Source: an uncultured Desulfovibrio sp. (GTDB lineage: Bacteria; Desulfobacterota; Desulfovibrionia; Desulfovibrionales; Desulfovibrionaceae). From it: DNA of 39,939 nucleotides. A program made the position numbers and the translations under genes. Every line of letters starts with the position of its first letter. Position 1 is the stretch's first letter. Under the pieces are notes generated by a model. That model was not told where the DNA came from and did not search any database. It was given only the letters and a program-made list of their open reading frames with translations. The stretch is taken from NCBI GenBank assembly GCA_944324555.1, contig CALUWU010000157.1:1-39939 (forward strand), read 5' to 3'. Shown piece by piece: positions 26,832 to 35,033 of the stretch.

Positions 26832-28433
26832 TTATAAAATTTCCGGCAGGCCCAGTTCCCGCAGGAAGCTGTTATGCCGGGCCGTAGCCTCGGCGATACG
26901 GGCGTCGATTTCCGTCAGTTCCCGGTGGACGGCGGCAAGGTCTATTTCCTCTTCCGGTTCGGCCGTGGAAATGTAGCGGGATATGTTCAGGTTGAAGTCG
27001 TTTTCCGCTATTTCCCGCATGGCGACGCGGCGGGAGAAGCGTTCTTCCTCCTTCCGGTACTGATAGGCCGCGACGATTCTGTCGATATGTTCCGGCAACA
27101 GGCGATTCTGCCGCTTGCCTTTCTCGAACTGTTCCGCCGCGTTGATGAACAGCACGTCGTCCGCCTTGCGGCATTTTTTCAGCACCAGCACGCAGACGGG
27201 AATGCCCGTGGAAAAGAACAGGTTGGCGGGCAGGCCGATGATCGAATCTATGGCGCCGTCTTCCAGCAATTTCTTGCGGATGCGGGCTTCCACGCCGCCC
27301 CGGAACAGCACGCCGTGCGGCAAGATAATCGCCATGACGCCATCCGGTTTCAGGTAATGAAAGCCATGCAGCAGGAAGGCAAAGTCCGCGGCTGATTTGG
27401 GCGCAAGGCCGTAATTTTTGAAGCGCACGTCGTTTGCCATGTCTTCTTCCGGCTTCCAGCGGTAGCTGAACGGCGGGTTTGCCACCACGGCGTCGAAGCG
27501 GGGCATTTTTGCCGGATTGCTCTCGCGCAGCATGTCCCAGTCGTTTGTCAGCGTGTCGCCGTGAAAGATGGTAAAGGCCGCGTCGCTCACGCCGTGAAGC
27601 AGCATGTTCATGCGGGCGAGGTTGTAGGTGGTGACGTTCTTTTCCTGCCCGTAGATCATGCCGATGCCGTCCGTACCCATGCGCTTGCGGACATTGAGCA
27701 GCAGCGATCCGGAACCGCAGGCAAAGTCCAGCACGCTGCCCAGATAGGGTCTTTTGCCTGTGGCGGGGTCCTGACAGTCCAGCGTCACAATGGCGGAGAG
27801 GATGCCGGAAATCTGCTGCGGGGTGTAGAACTCGCCCGCCTTTTTGCCGGAACCGGCGGCAAACTGGCCGATCAGGTATTCGTAGGCGTCGCCCAGCGTG
27901 TCCACATCCGTGGAGAAGGTCGCCAGCTCCTCGGCCAGCCGGGTGATGATCCGGCACAGCATGGCGTTACGCTCCGCGTACCCCTTGCCCAGCTTTTCGG
28001 AGGTGAGGTTAATCTCTGAAAACAGGCCCCGGAAGGAGCTTTCAAAGGATTCGTCCTCAATGTGCCGGAAACCTTTCAGCAGCGTTTCCAGCAAATGGGC
28101 GTCCTGCGTGCGGGCCAGCTCCGCGATGCTGCTCCAGAGGTAGTCCGGCGGGATGACGTAATGCAGCCGGCGGCGCAGCAACTCTTCCAGCTCCGGCACA
28201 TCGGCGGCATTGTTCGCGTACCAGATTTGCAGGGGCGTCCGCCCCGCCTCCGCCGCCGGATAGTCCGGCCCCAGCTCCTCCCGCGCCGTCTCCTCGTACC
28301 TGTCCGACAGGTAACGCAAAAAAAGAAACGACAGCATGTAATCACGAAAATCATCCGCATTCATGGAGCCGCGCAGCTCGTCCGCTATGCCCCATAAGGT
28401 CGCGCCCAGTTGCTGCTGTGCCTGTTCGGTCAT
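26832..28433 (-). CDS. hsdM: Type I restriction-modification system DNA methyltransferase subunit
   Basis: A 533-residue N6-adenine methyltransferase. An N-terminal helical HsdM_N domain (about 8-145, with FRDYMLSFLFLRYLSDRYEE) is followed by the catalytic domain: GEFYTPQQISGIL, SAM motif VLDFACGSGSLLL, and catalytic NPPF (about residue 317) in DAVVANPPFSYRW. The C-terminus ends with a helix pair for HsdS contact. AAAGGAAG lies eight bases before the ATG. It is the last gene of hsdR-hsdS-hsdM, an order with the modification gene last. Repeat A3 sits just upstream of its SD, so its expression may be uncoupled from hsdRS. Confidence 0.96.
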   Translation of the reverse strand: MTEQAQQQLGATLWGIADELRGSMNADDFRDYMLSFLFLRYLSDRYEETAREELGPDYPAAEAGRTPLQIWYANNAADVPELEELLRRRLHYVIPPDYLWSSIAELARTQDAHLLETLLKGFRHIEDESFESSFRGLFSEINLTSEKLGKGYAERNAMLCRIITRLAEELATFSTDVDTLGDAYEYLIGQFAAGSGKKAGEFYTPQQISGILSAIVTLDCQDPATGKRPYLGSVLDFACGSGSLLLNVRKRMGTDGIGMIYGQEKNVTTYNLARMNMLLHGVSDAAFTIFHGDTLTNDWDMLRESNPAKMPRFDAVVANPPFSYRWKPEEDMANDVRFKNYGLAPKSAADFAFLLHGFHYLKPDGVMAIILPHGVLFRGGVEARIRKKLLEDGAIDSIIGLPANLFFSTGIPVCVLVLKKCRKADDVLFINAAEQFEKGKRQNRLLPEHIDRIVAAYQYRKEEERFSRRVAMREIAENDFNLNISRYISTAEPEEEIDLAAVHRELTEIDARIAEATARHNSFLRELGLPEIL

Positions 28434-28457
28434 CTTTTCTTCCTTTGAATCATTCTG

Positions 28458-28543
28458 CCGGGGGGAAGGAAACCCCCTTGGCTAGCGCGCAAGGGGCGTT
28501 TCCTTCCCCCCGGGCCCCCCATCCTTCCCCCAACGCGCTTTTT
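28458..28543. repeat. Family A hairpin repeat, copy A3
   Basis: Arms 28458-28479 and 28491-28513 (CCGGGGGGAAGGAAAC... and its near complement, with slight mismatch), loop containing GGCTAGCGCGC, then tail GCCCCCCATCC...CCAACGCGC. It fills the hsdS-hsdM gap. In the message the hairpin ends only 24 bases before the hsdM ATG. Confidence 0.85.
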
Positions 28544-28561
28544 CAGAAGGGGACAAATGCC

Positions 28562-29791
28562 TCATTCATAGCGCGGAAATAACTGTTGCATCAGTCCCTT
28601 CTTGTGCTCCCGCAAGGCCGCAAGCCTGTCTTCTTCCGCCGCTATCCGATCATCAAGAGAGGAAAGACAATCCGCGATTTTTTGCTGCTCTGGAAGGGAG
28701 GGAAAGGGGAATAGAAGATCCACAAATTTTGATTTTGGTAGTATTCTTGTTGCTGTTATTCCTGCATTTGTAATTAAAATATGATTGTATATGTCGAATA
28801 TGTAATATATGAAGTCTGAATTGTAGTTTGGCGTTGGAATTATAGCGTTGATTTGTTGATTGCAAAAGCCTGCCTTTTTTAGAATACAATTTTTCCCGAT
28901 GCTTGCAATGCAAGTAATTAATATTGTATTTATTGGTAATGCTTTTTTGTTGTTAAGCCATCTTGATGTAATAGTTCTTTCTGAAGAAGAGATATATTTT
29001 TTTGACAATATATCAGTAGGTGTAATCCATATATATTCACCATTCCAATATGCTTGATTTGTAGTGCTCGGCGTTTTCCCTGTAATAATTTCTCCAAGCT
29101 GTGATACCCTAGTTTCTTTCCACTCCCCAGAATCTCGAAATTCGAGAAAACGCCAGCGGGGCGTGGTTTCTCCTTCGACGGGGAAAAGGCACTGCATCAG
29201 CCCTTTTTTATGCTGCTTGAGGGCGTTACATTTCTGTTCGCAGGCTTCGATGAGTTCATCAAGGGAGGACAGGCAGTCGGCTATTTTTTGTTGTTCTTTA
29301 ATGCAAGGAAGGGGTAAATAAAGTTTTGAAAAATGAGTATAGGGGATTATTTTCCCATCGCGGATTCCTGTTAAATCTTTGTTTAATATAGATATAAAAT
29401 TTTTTGTTTTAAAAAAATAAGCAAAAAATATATTGTAATAATTATGTTTGTATATTTTTCTTAACACTATATATGCAGGGCTGCAAAGTCCGTCAAATTT
29501 TGAATATTCGATACCGCCTTGGAAAGATCTAAGGCTAATAATAAAGTCCCCTTTTTGTACAATTTTATAATTTTTAATGCTTTTACGACTGGTAATGACA
29601 TTATAATTAATGTCAGTCCTTGGAATAGCGCCATTATCTTGTGTTATTGCTAAGATAGGAATATCTAAATCTTTATAATTTTTTTCTTTTGCATCAGAAA
29701 AAAAAGTATTTGCAGGAAAGTATTGCCACTTTTCCCTCATAAACTCCGGGAATCGCAGGCGGGGGACGCATTCGCTTATTTCTTTGGTCAT
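28562..29791 (-). CDS. hsdS: Type I restriction-modification specificity subunit
   Basis: A 409-residue DNA-recognition subunit with two target-recognition domains (about 12-165 and 220-365), each followed by a conserved helix. These read IKEQQKIADCLSSLDELIEA...HKKGLMQCLFP and LPEQQKIADCLSSLDDRIAA...HKKGLMQQLFP. The pair defines a bipartite target and holds two HsdM subunits. Base composition is striking: the recognition domains (about 28.70-29.06 and 29.31-29.74 kb) are very AT-rich against GC-rich helices and neighbours, a sign of domain import. The target sequence cannot be read from the protein. It is full length with no frame break. Confidence 0.95.
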   Translation of the reverse strand: MTKEISECVPRLRFPEFMREKWQYFPANTFFSDAKEKNYKDLDIPILAITQDNGAIPRTDINYNVITSRKSIKNYKIVQKGDFIISLRSFQGGIEYSKFDGLCSPAYIVLRKIYKHNYYNIFFAYFFKTKNFISILNKDLTGIRDGKIIPYTHFSKLYLPLPCIKEQQKIADCLSSLDELIEACEQKCNALKQHKKGLMQCLFPVEGETTPRWRFLEFRDSGEWKETRVSQLGEIITGKTPSTTNQAYWNGEYIWITPTDILSKKYISSSERTITSRWLNNKKALPINTILITCIASIGKNCILKKAGFCNQQINAIIPTPNYNSDFIYYIFDIYNHILITNAGITATRILPKSKFVDLLFPFPSLPEQQKIADCLSSLDDRIAAEEDRLAALREHKKGLMQQLFPRYE

Positions 29792-29823
29792 ATACGCAGC
29801 CTTTGGGCGGGGGAATCTGTCAT

Positions 29824-29914
29824 GAATAAAGCGCGCTGGGGAAGGGATGGGGGGCTTGGGGGGAAGGGAAACCCCTCTCGCGCTAGCAGAGGGGTTTCCC
29901 TTCCCCCCAAGCCC
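29824..29914. repeat. Family A hairpin repeat, copy A4 (reverse orientation)
   Basis: A 27-bp perfect stem, the longest here (29852-29878 with 29888-29914), loop CGCGCTAGC. The tail is on the left (GAATAAAGCGCGC...GATGGGGGG). It begins 14 bases after the hsdR stop on the minus strand and fills the hsdR-hsdS gap. Confidence 0.9.
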
Positions 29915-29927
29915 AATATCTCACTTT

Positions 29928-32900
29928 CTACGCCTCGTAGGCTTCCAGTCCGTGGAGTTCCTGCCCGTCCGCGAGGGTGCGCAGGAGGGGAGCGAGGTCG
30001 GCCATAATTTCGATTTCCTTGCGGCTGCGGGCTTTCCAGCCGAGGTTAAGGGGGGCCAGCAGGGGGCGGAGGTCGCCGCCGTCGAAGCGGCCGCGCTGGA
30101 GGACGGTCTGGACGAGGGCGCGGAGGTCGTCGGGGTTCAGGGCATGGCGGGCGGCGAGGGCGTCCACGGCCTGTTGCCGGGCCTGCGTGCGGAAGGTTTG
30201 ATAGCCCTGCCGGACGGCCTGTTCATCCAGCGGCTGGCCGGCGGGGAGGGTGTCGATATAGGCGGCGATGGTGTCGCGTTCGTCCATGAATTTGGCATCG
30301 GCGGCGATGAGGGCCACGAGCTGCCTGCGGGTGTATTCCTTTTGCGCCGGGGATTGCCGGGTATAATCGGCCAGCAGGGACATGATATAATCGTAGTCGA
30401 TGAGCGCGGAGGCAAAGAGGACGAGATCAAAGTCGAGGTCCCGCACGCGCGGATCGGGGGTCTTGTCCGGCCGTTCCTGGAGCTGGCGCAGACTGCGGGC
30501 CGTATCAAGATAGACGCCCCGGAAGGCCTGCAAATCGTTGGCGGGCAGGATGGTTTCAATGGCGGCGTCATGGTCGGGCGTGCGGTCGGTGTACTGATCA
30601 AGCTGCGTCTTGAGGCGCTGCACGTCCTTGAACAGGCGGATGAACTGGGCGCGGGCCTGATCGCCCCTGAGCGCGGGAACAGCCTCGGGGGCGCAGGGCA
30701 GGTCCTGCGACTGCATGAAAGCGCGCAGGGCGTCCACGGCCTTGCCGTAATTGTCGATAACGCGGGGCACGGGGTCCACAAGCCATATCCTGCGGGCGGC
30801 CTCGTCGTCTTTTTCGCCGGAAAAGAGCCGCACGGCCTCGTCCACGCGATCCTGCTGGTGGCGGAAGTCAAGGATATTGCCGTAGGGCTTGGTATCGTTG
30901 AGCACGCGGTTGGTACGGGAAAAAGCCTGAATCAGCCCGTGGTGGCGCAGGTTCTTGTCCACATAAAGCGTGTTCAGATAGGGGGAATCAAAGCCGGTGA
31001 GGAGCATGTCCACCACGATGGTGATGTCGATTTTTTGATCGTGGGGCACGTCGGCAAGGGGGTATTGCTGCGATTTGATGCGCGTCTGCACGTCCTGATA
31101 ATACTGGTCAAATTCGCTGATGACGTGCGCGGTCCCATAGCGGGCGTTGTAGGCGTCGATAATGGCGCGGAGGGCGGCTTTCTTGCCCTCGGGGTTGACG
31201 GCGTTGTCGGCTTTTTCCTGCGGCAGGTCTTCCTGTATCTGCTGCACGTCCTTGTTGCCTTCGGCGGGCGGCGAAAAGACGCAGGCGATATGCAGCGGCC
31301 GGAAGGCGGGGTCCTGTTCCCGCCGCTCGGCCTGCCGGGCTTGAAAGAGGGCGTGATAGGCGATGGCCTCGTCAATGGACGCGGTGGCCAGCATGGCATT
31401 GAACTTGCGCTGCGCCGTGGCCTGATCGTGCTTGGCGAGAATGGCGTCCACAACGGCGCGCCGGGCGGCGTCCGTGCCGTGGGCGGGAATGGCTTCGCCT
31501 TCGGGGCGGAAGTAGTCCACATGGAAGCGCAGGACGTTGCGATCTTCGATGGCGTTGGTGATGGTGTAGGCGTGCAGACAGCGGTGAAAGATGTCTTCGG
31601 TGGTCTTGAAAGAGCCTTGTGTGCCGTCCGCCATGCGGAAGGTGGAATTTTTTTCAAAAATGGGCGTGCCGGTAAAACCGAACAGCTGGGAATTGGGGAA
31701 AAATTCGCGGATGGCGCGGTTGTTTTCGCCAAACTGGGAGCGGTGGCACTCGTCAAAGATGAAGACCATGCGCTGCCCGCGCAGGGGCTCCAGCTTTTCG
31801 CGCCATGCGGCGCGGGCGCCGGCGTCGAGGGCAAGGGCCAGCTTCTGAATGGTGGTGACAATGACCTTGTCGGCATAATCGGTGGACAGCAGACGTTCCA
31901 CCAGCGTGGCGGTATTGGTGTTTTCCTCCACGCAGCCTTCCTGAAAGCGGTTGAACTCCTGCCGGGTCTGGCGGTCGAGGTCCTTGCGATCCACCACAAA
32001 AAGACATTTGGCAATGTCGGGGTTATCCTTGAGCAGGGTCGAGGCCTTGAAGGACGTCAGGGTCTTGCCGCTGCCCGTGGTGTGCCAGATGTAGCCGTTG
32101 CCGTCATTGCGCTGAATGCAGTCCATGATGGCCTGCACGGCATATATCTGGTAGGGGCGCATCATGAGCATTTTCTGCTCGCCGGCTACCAGCACCATAT
32201 AACGGCTGATGATTTCGCTCAGGGGGCACTTGGCAAGAAAGGCCTCGGCAAAGGCGTCCAGTCCGGTGATTTTGGCATTGTTCCTGTCGGCCCACTGGTA
32301 GACGGGCAGAAAGCGTTCGTCCGCGTCAAAGGCAAAATGGCGTTCATTGTTGTTGGCAAAATACCATGTTGCGCTGCGGTTGCTGACGATGAAAAGCTGA
32401 ATGAAACAAAGCAGCGTTCTGGTATAGCCGTTGCCGGGATCGCGCTTGTAGTCCACGATCTGCTTCATGGCCTTGCGGGGGCTGACATCCAGACTTTTCA
32501 GTTCGATCTGCACCACGGGAAGGCCGTTGAGCAGCAGGATGACGTCGTAGCGGTGATAGCTGTTATCCGTGGAGATGCGGAGCTGATTGATAACCTCGAA
32601 GCTGTTCTTGCACCAGTCGCGGGTGTTGACCAGCGTAAAGGGGAGGGGCGTGCCGTCGTCGCGTTCCAGCGTGTGCGGTTCGCGCAGGGCGCGTGCCGCC
32701 GCATACACGTCGCCGGTGACGATCATATCCAGCAGGCGGCCAAATTCGGCGTCCGAGAGATGCACGCGGTTCAGTTCGTCAAAACGGGCGCGAAAGTTGG
32801 CTTCCAGCGCGGCGCGATCGCGGATGTCCGGGCGATAGGTATATTTGAGATCATCCGTCAGTTTGCGGATGAGGTCTTTCTCGATTTCCTGTTCCAGCAT
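29928..32900 (-). CDS. hsdR: Type I restriction endonuclease subunit R
   Basis: A 990-residue ATP-dependent translocase/nuclease. It starts at ATG 32900 (MLEQEIEKDLIRKLTDDLKY); the SD is weak. The N-terminal PD-(D/E)xK nuclease is seen as YDVILLLNGLPVVQIELKS. The SF2 motor follows: HTTGSGKTLTSF (Walker A, about 272), IFDECHRSQFG (DEAD-like box), FGFTGTPIF, DMLLTGFDSPYL and LIQAFSRTNRVL. The remaining third is the helical HsdR C-terminal region. With HsdM and HsdS it would cleave unmodified DNA at a distance. It is the first gene of the operon, and family A repeats lie on both sides. Confidence 0.96.
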   Translation of the reverse strand: MLEQEIEKDLIRKLTDDLKYTYRPDIRDRAALEANFRARFDELNRVHLSDAEFGRLLDMIVTGDVYAAARALREPHTLERDDGTPLPFTLVNTRDWCKNSFEVINQLRISTDNSYHRYDVILLLNGLPVVQIELKSLDVSPRKAMKQIVDYKRDPGNGYTRTLLCFIQLFIVSNRSATWYFANNNERHFAFDADERFLPVYQWADRNNAKITGLDAFAEAFLAKCPLSEIISRYMVLVAGEQKMLMMRPYQIYAVQAIMDCIQRNDGNGYIWHTTGSGKTLTSFKASTLLKDNPDIAKCLFVVDRKDLDRQTRQEFNRFQEGCVEENTNTATLVERLLSTDYADKVIVTTIQKLALALDAGARAAWREKLEPLRGQRMVFIFDECHRSQFGENNRAIREFFPNSQLFGFTGTPIFEKNSTFRMADGTQGSFKTTEDIFHRCLHAYTITNAIEDRNVLRFHVDYFRPEGEAIPAHGTDAARRAVVDAILAKHDQATAQRKFNAMLATASIDEAIAYHALFQARQAERREQDPAFRPLHIACVFSPPAEGNKDVQQIQEDLPQEKADNAVNPEGKKAALRAIIDAYNARYGTAHVISEFDQYYQDVQTRIKSQQYPLADVPHDQKIDITIVVDMLLTGFDSPYLNTLYVDKNLRHHGLIQAFSRTNRVLNDTKPYGNILDFRHQQDRVDEAVRLFSGEKDDEAARRIWLVDPVPRVIDNYGKAVDALRAFMQSQDLPCAPEAVPALRGDQARAQFIRLFKDVQRLKTQLDQYTDRTPDHDAAIETILPANDLQAFRGVYLDTARSLRQLQERPDKTPDPRVRDLDFDLVLFASALIDYDYIMSLLADYTRQSPAQKEYTRRQLVALIAADAKFMDERDTIAAYIDTLPAGQPLDEQAVRQGYQTFRTQARQQAVDALAARHALNPDDLRALVQTVLQRGRFDGGDLRPLLAPLNLGWKARSRKEIEIMADLAPLLRTLADGQELHGLEAYEA

Positions 32901-33046
32901 GGGGCTACCAGCAAGCTGAGGGTTCGGGGAAAAAGTACAGGTAAAGGATAGCTTTTTTGCCGACGGCGGCGCAACGCTTTTTTGCGGCCTCCCGAAGGCG
33001 GGAAAACGGCCCCCCGCGCCCGGCGGGTACTTTGTTACGTTTTGTC

Positions 33047-33133
33047 TTGAGGGGGAAGGAACCCCTTTTGCTTGCGGCAAAAAGGGGTTCCTTCCCCCTC
33101 AAACTCCCCCATCCTCCCCAAAACCCGCGCGCT
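33047..33133. repeat. Family A hairpin repeat, copy A5
   Basis: A 23-bp perfect stem (33047-33069 with 33080-33102) and tail to 33133. It is identical to A1 at all but one of 87 positions although 27 kb away. It lies between divergent hsdR and symporter genes. The 32901-33046 part of this gap should hold the hsdR promoter, but only weak boxes (TTGCGC, 18 bases, TATCCT on the minus strand) are seen. Confidence 0.92.
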
Positions 33134-33167
33134 GGAATATTCTTTTGCGGCAGTGTTACCACGCCCC

Positions 33168-33274
33168 GGAACATATTCAGTTTGAAACGTGTTGCGTTTC
33201 AAATCATACTGTTTGTCGTTCCGCGGAAAAGCGCGGCTTTTCCGCTCACTTTGGGCCGGGGGCTGCCCGGCGGA
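33168..33274 (+). repeat. Family B MITE-like repeat, copy B3 (truncated)
   Basis: GGAACATATTCAGTTTGAAA opens the element and matches the outer end of B1; TTCCGCGGAAAAGCGCGGCTTTTCCGCTC and GGGCCGGGGGC follow in the same order. The distal end (CCTTTTTCAAAG...) is missing, lost where the small symporter-associated gene begins. A5 and B3 lie within 35 bases of each other, as A1 and B1 lie about 105 bases apart. Confidence 0.7.
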
Positions 33275-33293
33275 GGCATTTCGGAGTTGCCGC

Positions 33294-33416
33294 ATGGAAG
33301 TGTTTTCTGTTTTGGGACTGGCGGACGGGCCTGTGCTGCTGGCTGTGATTTCGCTGCTGGCCGCGCTGGGGCTGTCTCTTGTCAATCTTGTGCGTCAGGG
33401 CAGGGGAGGGCGCTAG
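33294..33416 (+). CDS. Symporter small accessory protein
   Basis: A 40-residue single-helix membrane protein (MEVFSVLGLADG, then VLLAVISLLAALGLSLVNLV, basic end RQGRGGR). CGGAG lies about nine bases before the ATG. Its TAG is directly followed by the symporter ATG (TAGATG), so the two are surely co-translated. Tiny partners of this kind, directly before sodium:solute symporters, are known in delta-proteobacteria and are thought to assist the transporter; their mechanism is unclear. Confidence 0.75.
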   Translation: MEVFSVLGLADGPVLLAVISLLAALGLSLVNLVRQGRGGR

Positions 33417-34883
33417 ATGCTGGCCGATATCCTTGTCTGGGGCGGCTATATCGCCCTGTTCATCTGGCTTTCCCGCAAGGGCAGCGGGCATGACGTCATG
33501 GCTTCGGGGCGCGTGGGCTTTGGTATTCAGGCCTTTGCCTATGTGGCCACGTATATTTCCGCCGTGGCGCTGGTGGGCTTTGGCGGGCTGGCTTATGCCT
33601 ACGGCATGCAGATGCTGCTGGTGGCGGCCGGTAACGTCTGGCTGGGGACATGGATAGTTTATCGCTATCTGGCGTGGCCCACGCGCCTGTGTCAGCGCAA
33701 TTTACAGGCCCGCACGCCCGTGCAGCTGTTGGCAAAGGGGCATCGCAGCCCTTTGCTGGGCCGCTGTCTGGCGCTGATTTTTGCCGTTTTTCTTGGCGTT
33801 TATGCCTCGGCCGTCATCAAGGGGGCGGCCCTGCTGCTGGCCCAGATCATGCCGTTGCCGGTCTGGCTGCTGATCTGGCTTGTGGCGCTTCTGGTGGCGG
33901 CGGCCATTTATATGGGCGGCCTGCGCGGCGTGCTCTATACCGAGGCCATGCAGGGCTTTGTCATGCTGGTGGGGATCTGCATGCTGACCGTGGCCGTATT
34001 CGACAGGGTGGGCGGCCCGCTGGAGGGCATGGCCCGGCTGGCGGAACTGCCTCCCACGGCCGTGGCCAATACGGGCTTTGTGTCGCTGGCGGACGGCGGG
34101 CAGGGCTGGTTCATCATCTCGCTGGTTATTGTGACATCCGTGGCCGTCTGGGCGCAACCGCAGATGATTCAGCGGCATTTTGCCCTTACTTCCGCCCGGC
34201 AGGTTAACCGCATCACGCCGCTGGCCATGCTGGTGCTGACCGTGCTGGTGGGCGGGGCCTATTATGTGGCCAGTCTGGCCCGGCTGTTCATGCCTGACGT
34301 GCCTTCGCCCGACGATGTCATGCCCGCGCTCGTCAAGATGCTGTTGCCGGATATCGGCTTGCAGATTTTTGTGCTGGCCATTGTGTCCGCGTCGCTGTCC
34401 ACGGCCACGGCCATTTTTCATATTGCCGTGGCGGCCATTGCCGAGGATTTGCCGGGACGCAGAACCTCGCGCGGCATGTGGTTTGCGGGCATTGCCTTCT
34501 GTGTGCTGCTCAGCGGCGGCTGCGCCCAGATCAAGGGACAGATTATCGCCATGCTCTGCACTACAAGCTGGAGCATTGTCGGGTCCACGGTGCTGGTGTG
34601 CTATGTGGCCTTGGTGCGCTTCGGCAAGCGCAGCCGTCTGGCGGCCTGGTTCAGCTGCTCGGCCGGTTTTGCCGGGTGCCTGCTCTGGTATCTGATGACG
34701 GATCGGCAGTTTGCCGTGCTGCCCATGCCCTGGCCCGCGCTGACCAGAGTGCCGCCGTTCTTCGTGGGCTTTGCGCTGTCGCTGGCGGGCTGGCTGCTGG
34801 GCTGGAGCCTGGACCGCGAAGGGCGGCGAAACTCCGATTTCTGGCCCGCAGGGCTGAAGCCCGGCAGACTGCCGGAAGCGTAA
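33417..34883 (+). CDS. Sodium:solute symporter family (SSS) protein
   Basis: An integral membrane transporter of 488 residues with about 13 hydrophobic helices. SSS features: an early YISAVALVGFGGLAYAYG helix, the region MGGLRGVLYTEAMQGFVML, VWAQPQMIQRHFA, and FVLAIVSASLSTATAIFHIA, which contributes Na+-site Ser/Thr residues. The sequence is typical of carboxylate or amino-acid symporters of this family, but the substrate is not evident. It pairs with the 40-residue protein and is convergent with fabI, with repeat A6 between them. Confidence 0.9.
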   Translation: MLADILVWGGYIALFIWLSRKGSGHDVMASGRVGFGIQAFAYVATYISAVALVGFGGLAYAYGMQMLLVAAGNVWLGTWIVYRYLAWPTRLCQRNLQARTPVQLLAKGHRSPLLGRCLALIFAVFLGVYASAVIKGAALLLAQIMPLPVWLLIWLVALLVAAAIYMGGLRGVLYTEAMQGFVMLVGICMLTVAVFDRVGGPLEGMARLAELPPTAVANTGFVSLADGGQGWFIISLVIVTSVAVWAQPQMIQRHFALTSARQVNRITPLAMLVLTVLVGGAYYVASLARLFMPDVPSPDDVMPALVKMLLPDIGLQIFVLAIVSASLSTATAIFHIAVAAIAEDLPGRRTSRGMWFAGIAFCVLLSGGCAQIKGQIIAMLCTTSWSIVGSTVLVCYVALVRFGKRSRLAAWFSCSAGFAGCLLWYLMTDRQFAVLPMPWPALTRVPPFFVGFALSLAGWLLGWSLDREGRRNSDFWPAGLKPGRLPEA

Positions 34884-34933
34884 GCCCCGGGCGGGGAAAG
34901 AGGGGCGCGCCAGTATTCCGGCAATCCGTTACG

Positions 34934-35019
34934 GCGCGCGGGTTTTGGGGAAGATGGGGGAGTTTGAGGGGGAAGGAACCCCTTTTTGCCGCAAGCAAAG
35001 GGGGTTCCTTCCCCCTCAA
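34934..35019. repeat. Family A hairpin repeat, copy A6 (reverse orientation)
   Basis: Arms 34964-34986 and 34997-35019 (one non-matching position), tail on the left. Read on the minus strand it differs from A1 at a single base. It starts 15 bases after the fabI stop and lies between convergent genes, where it may act for both. Confidence 0.9.
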
Positions 35020-35033
35020 CAAGAGAAGATGGA

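Noticed and set aside
29847..32951. Very long open frame (about 1030 codons) on the plus strand opposite hsdR
   Set aside because: hsdR on the minus strand has all family motifs. The opposite frame is open because of GC-rich codon bias; it has no SD at its start, begins inside repeat A4 and resembles no family.
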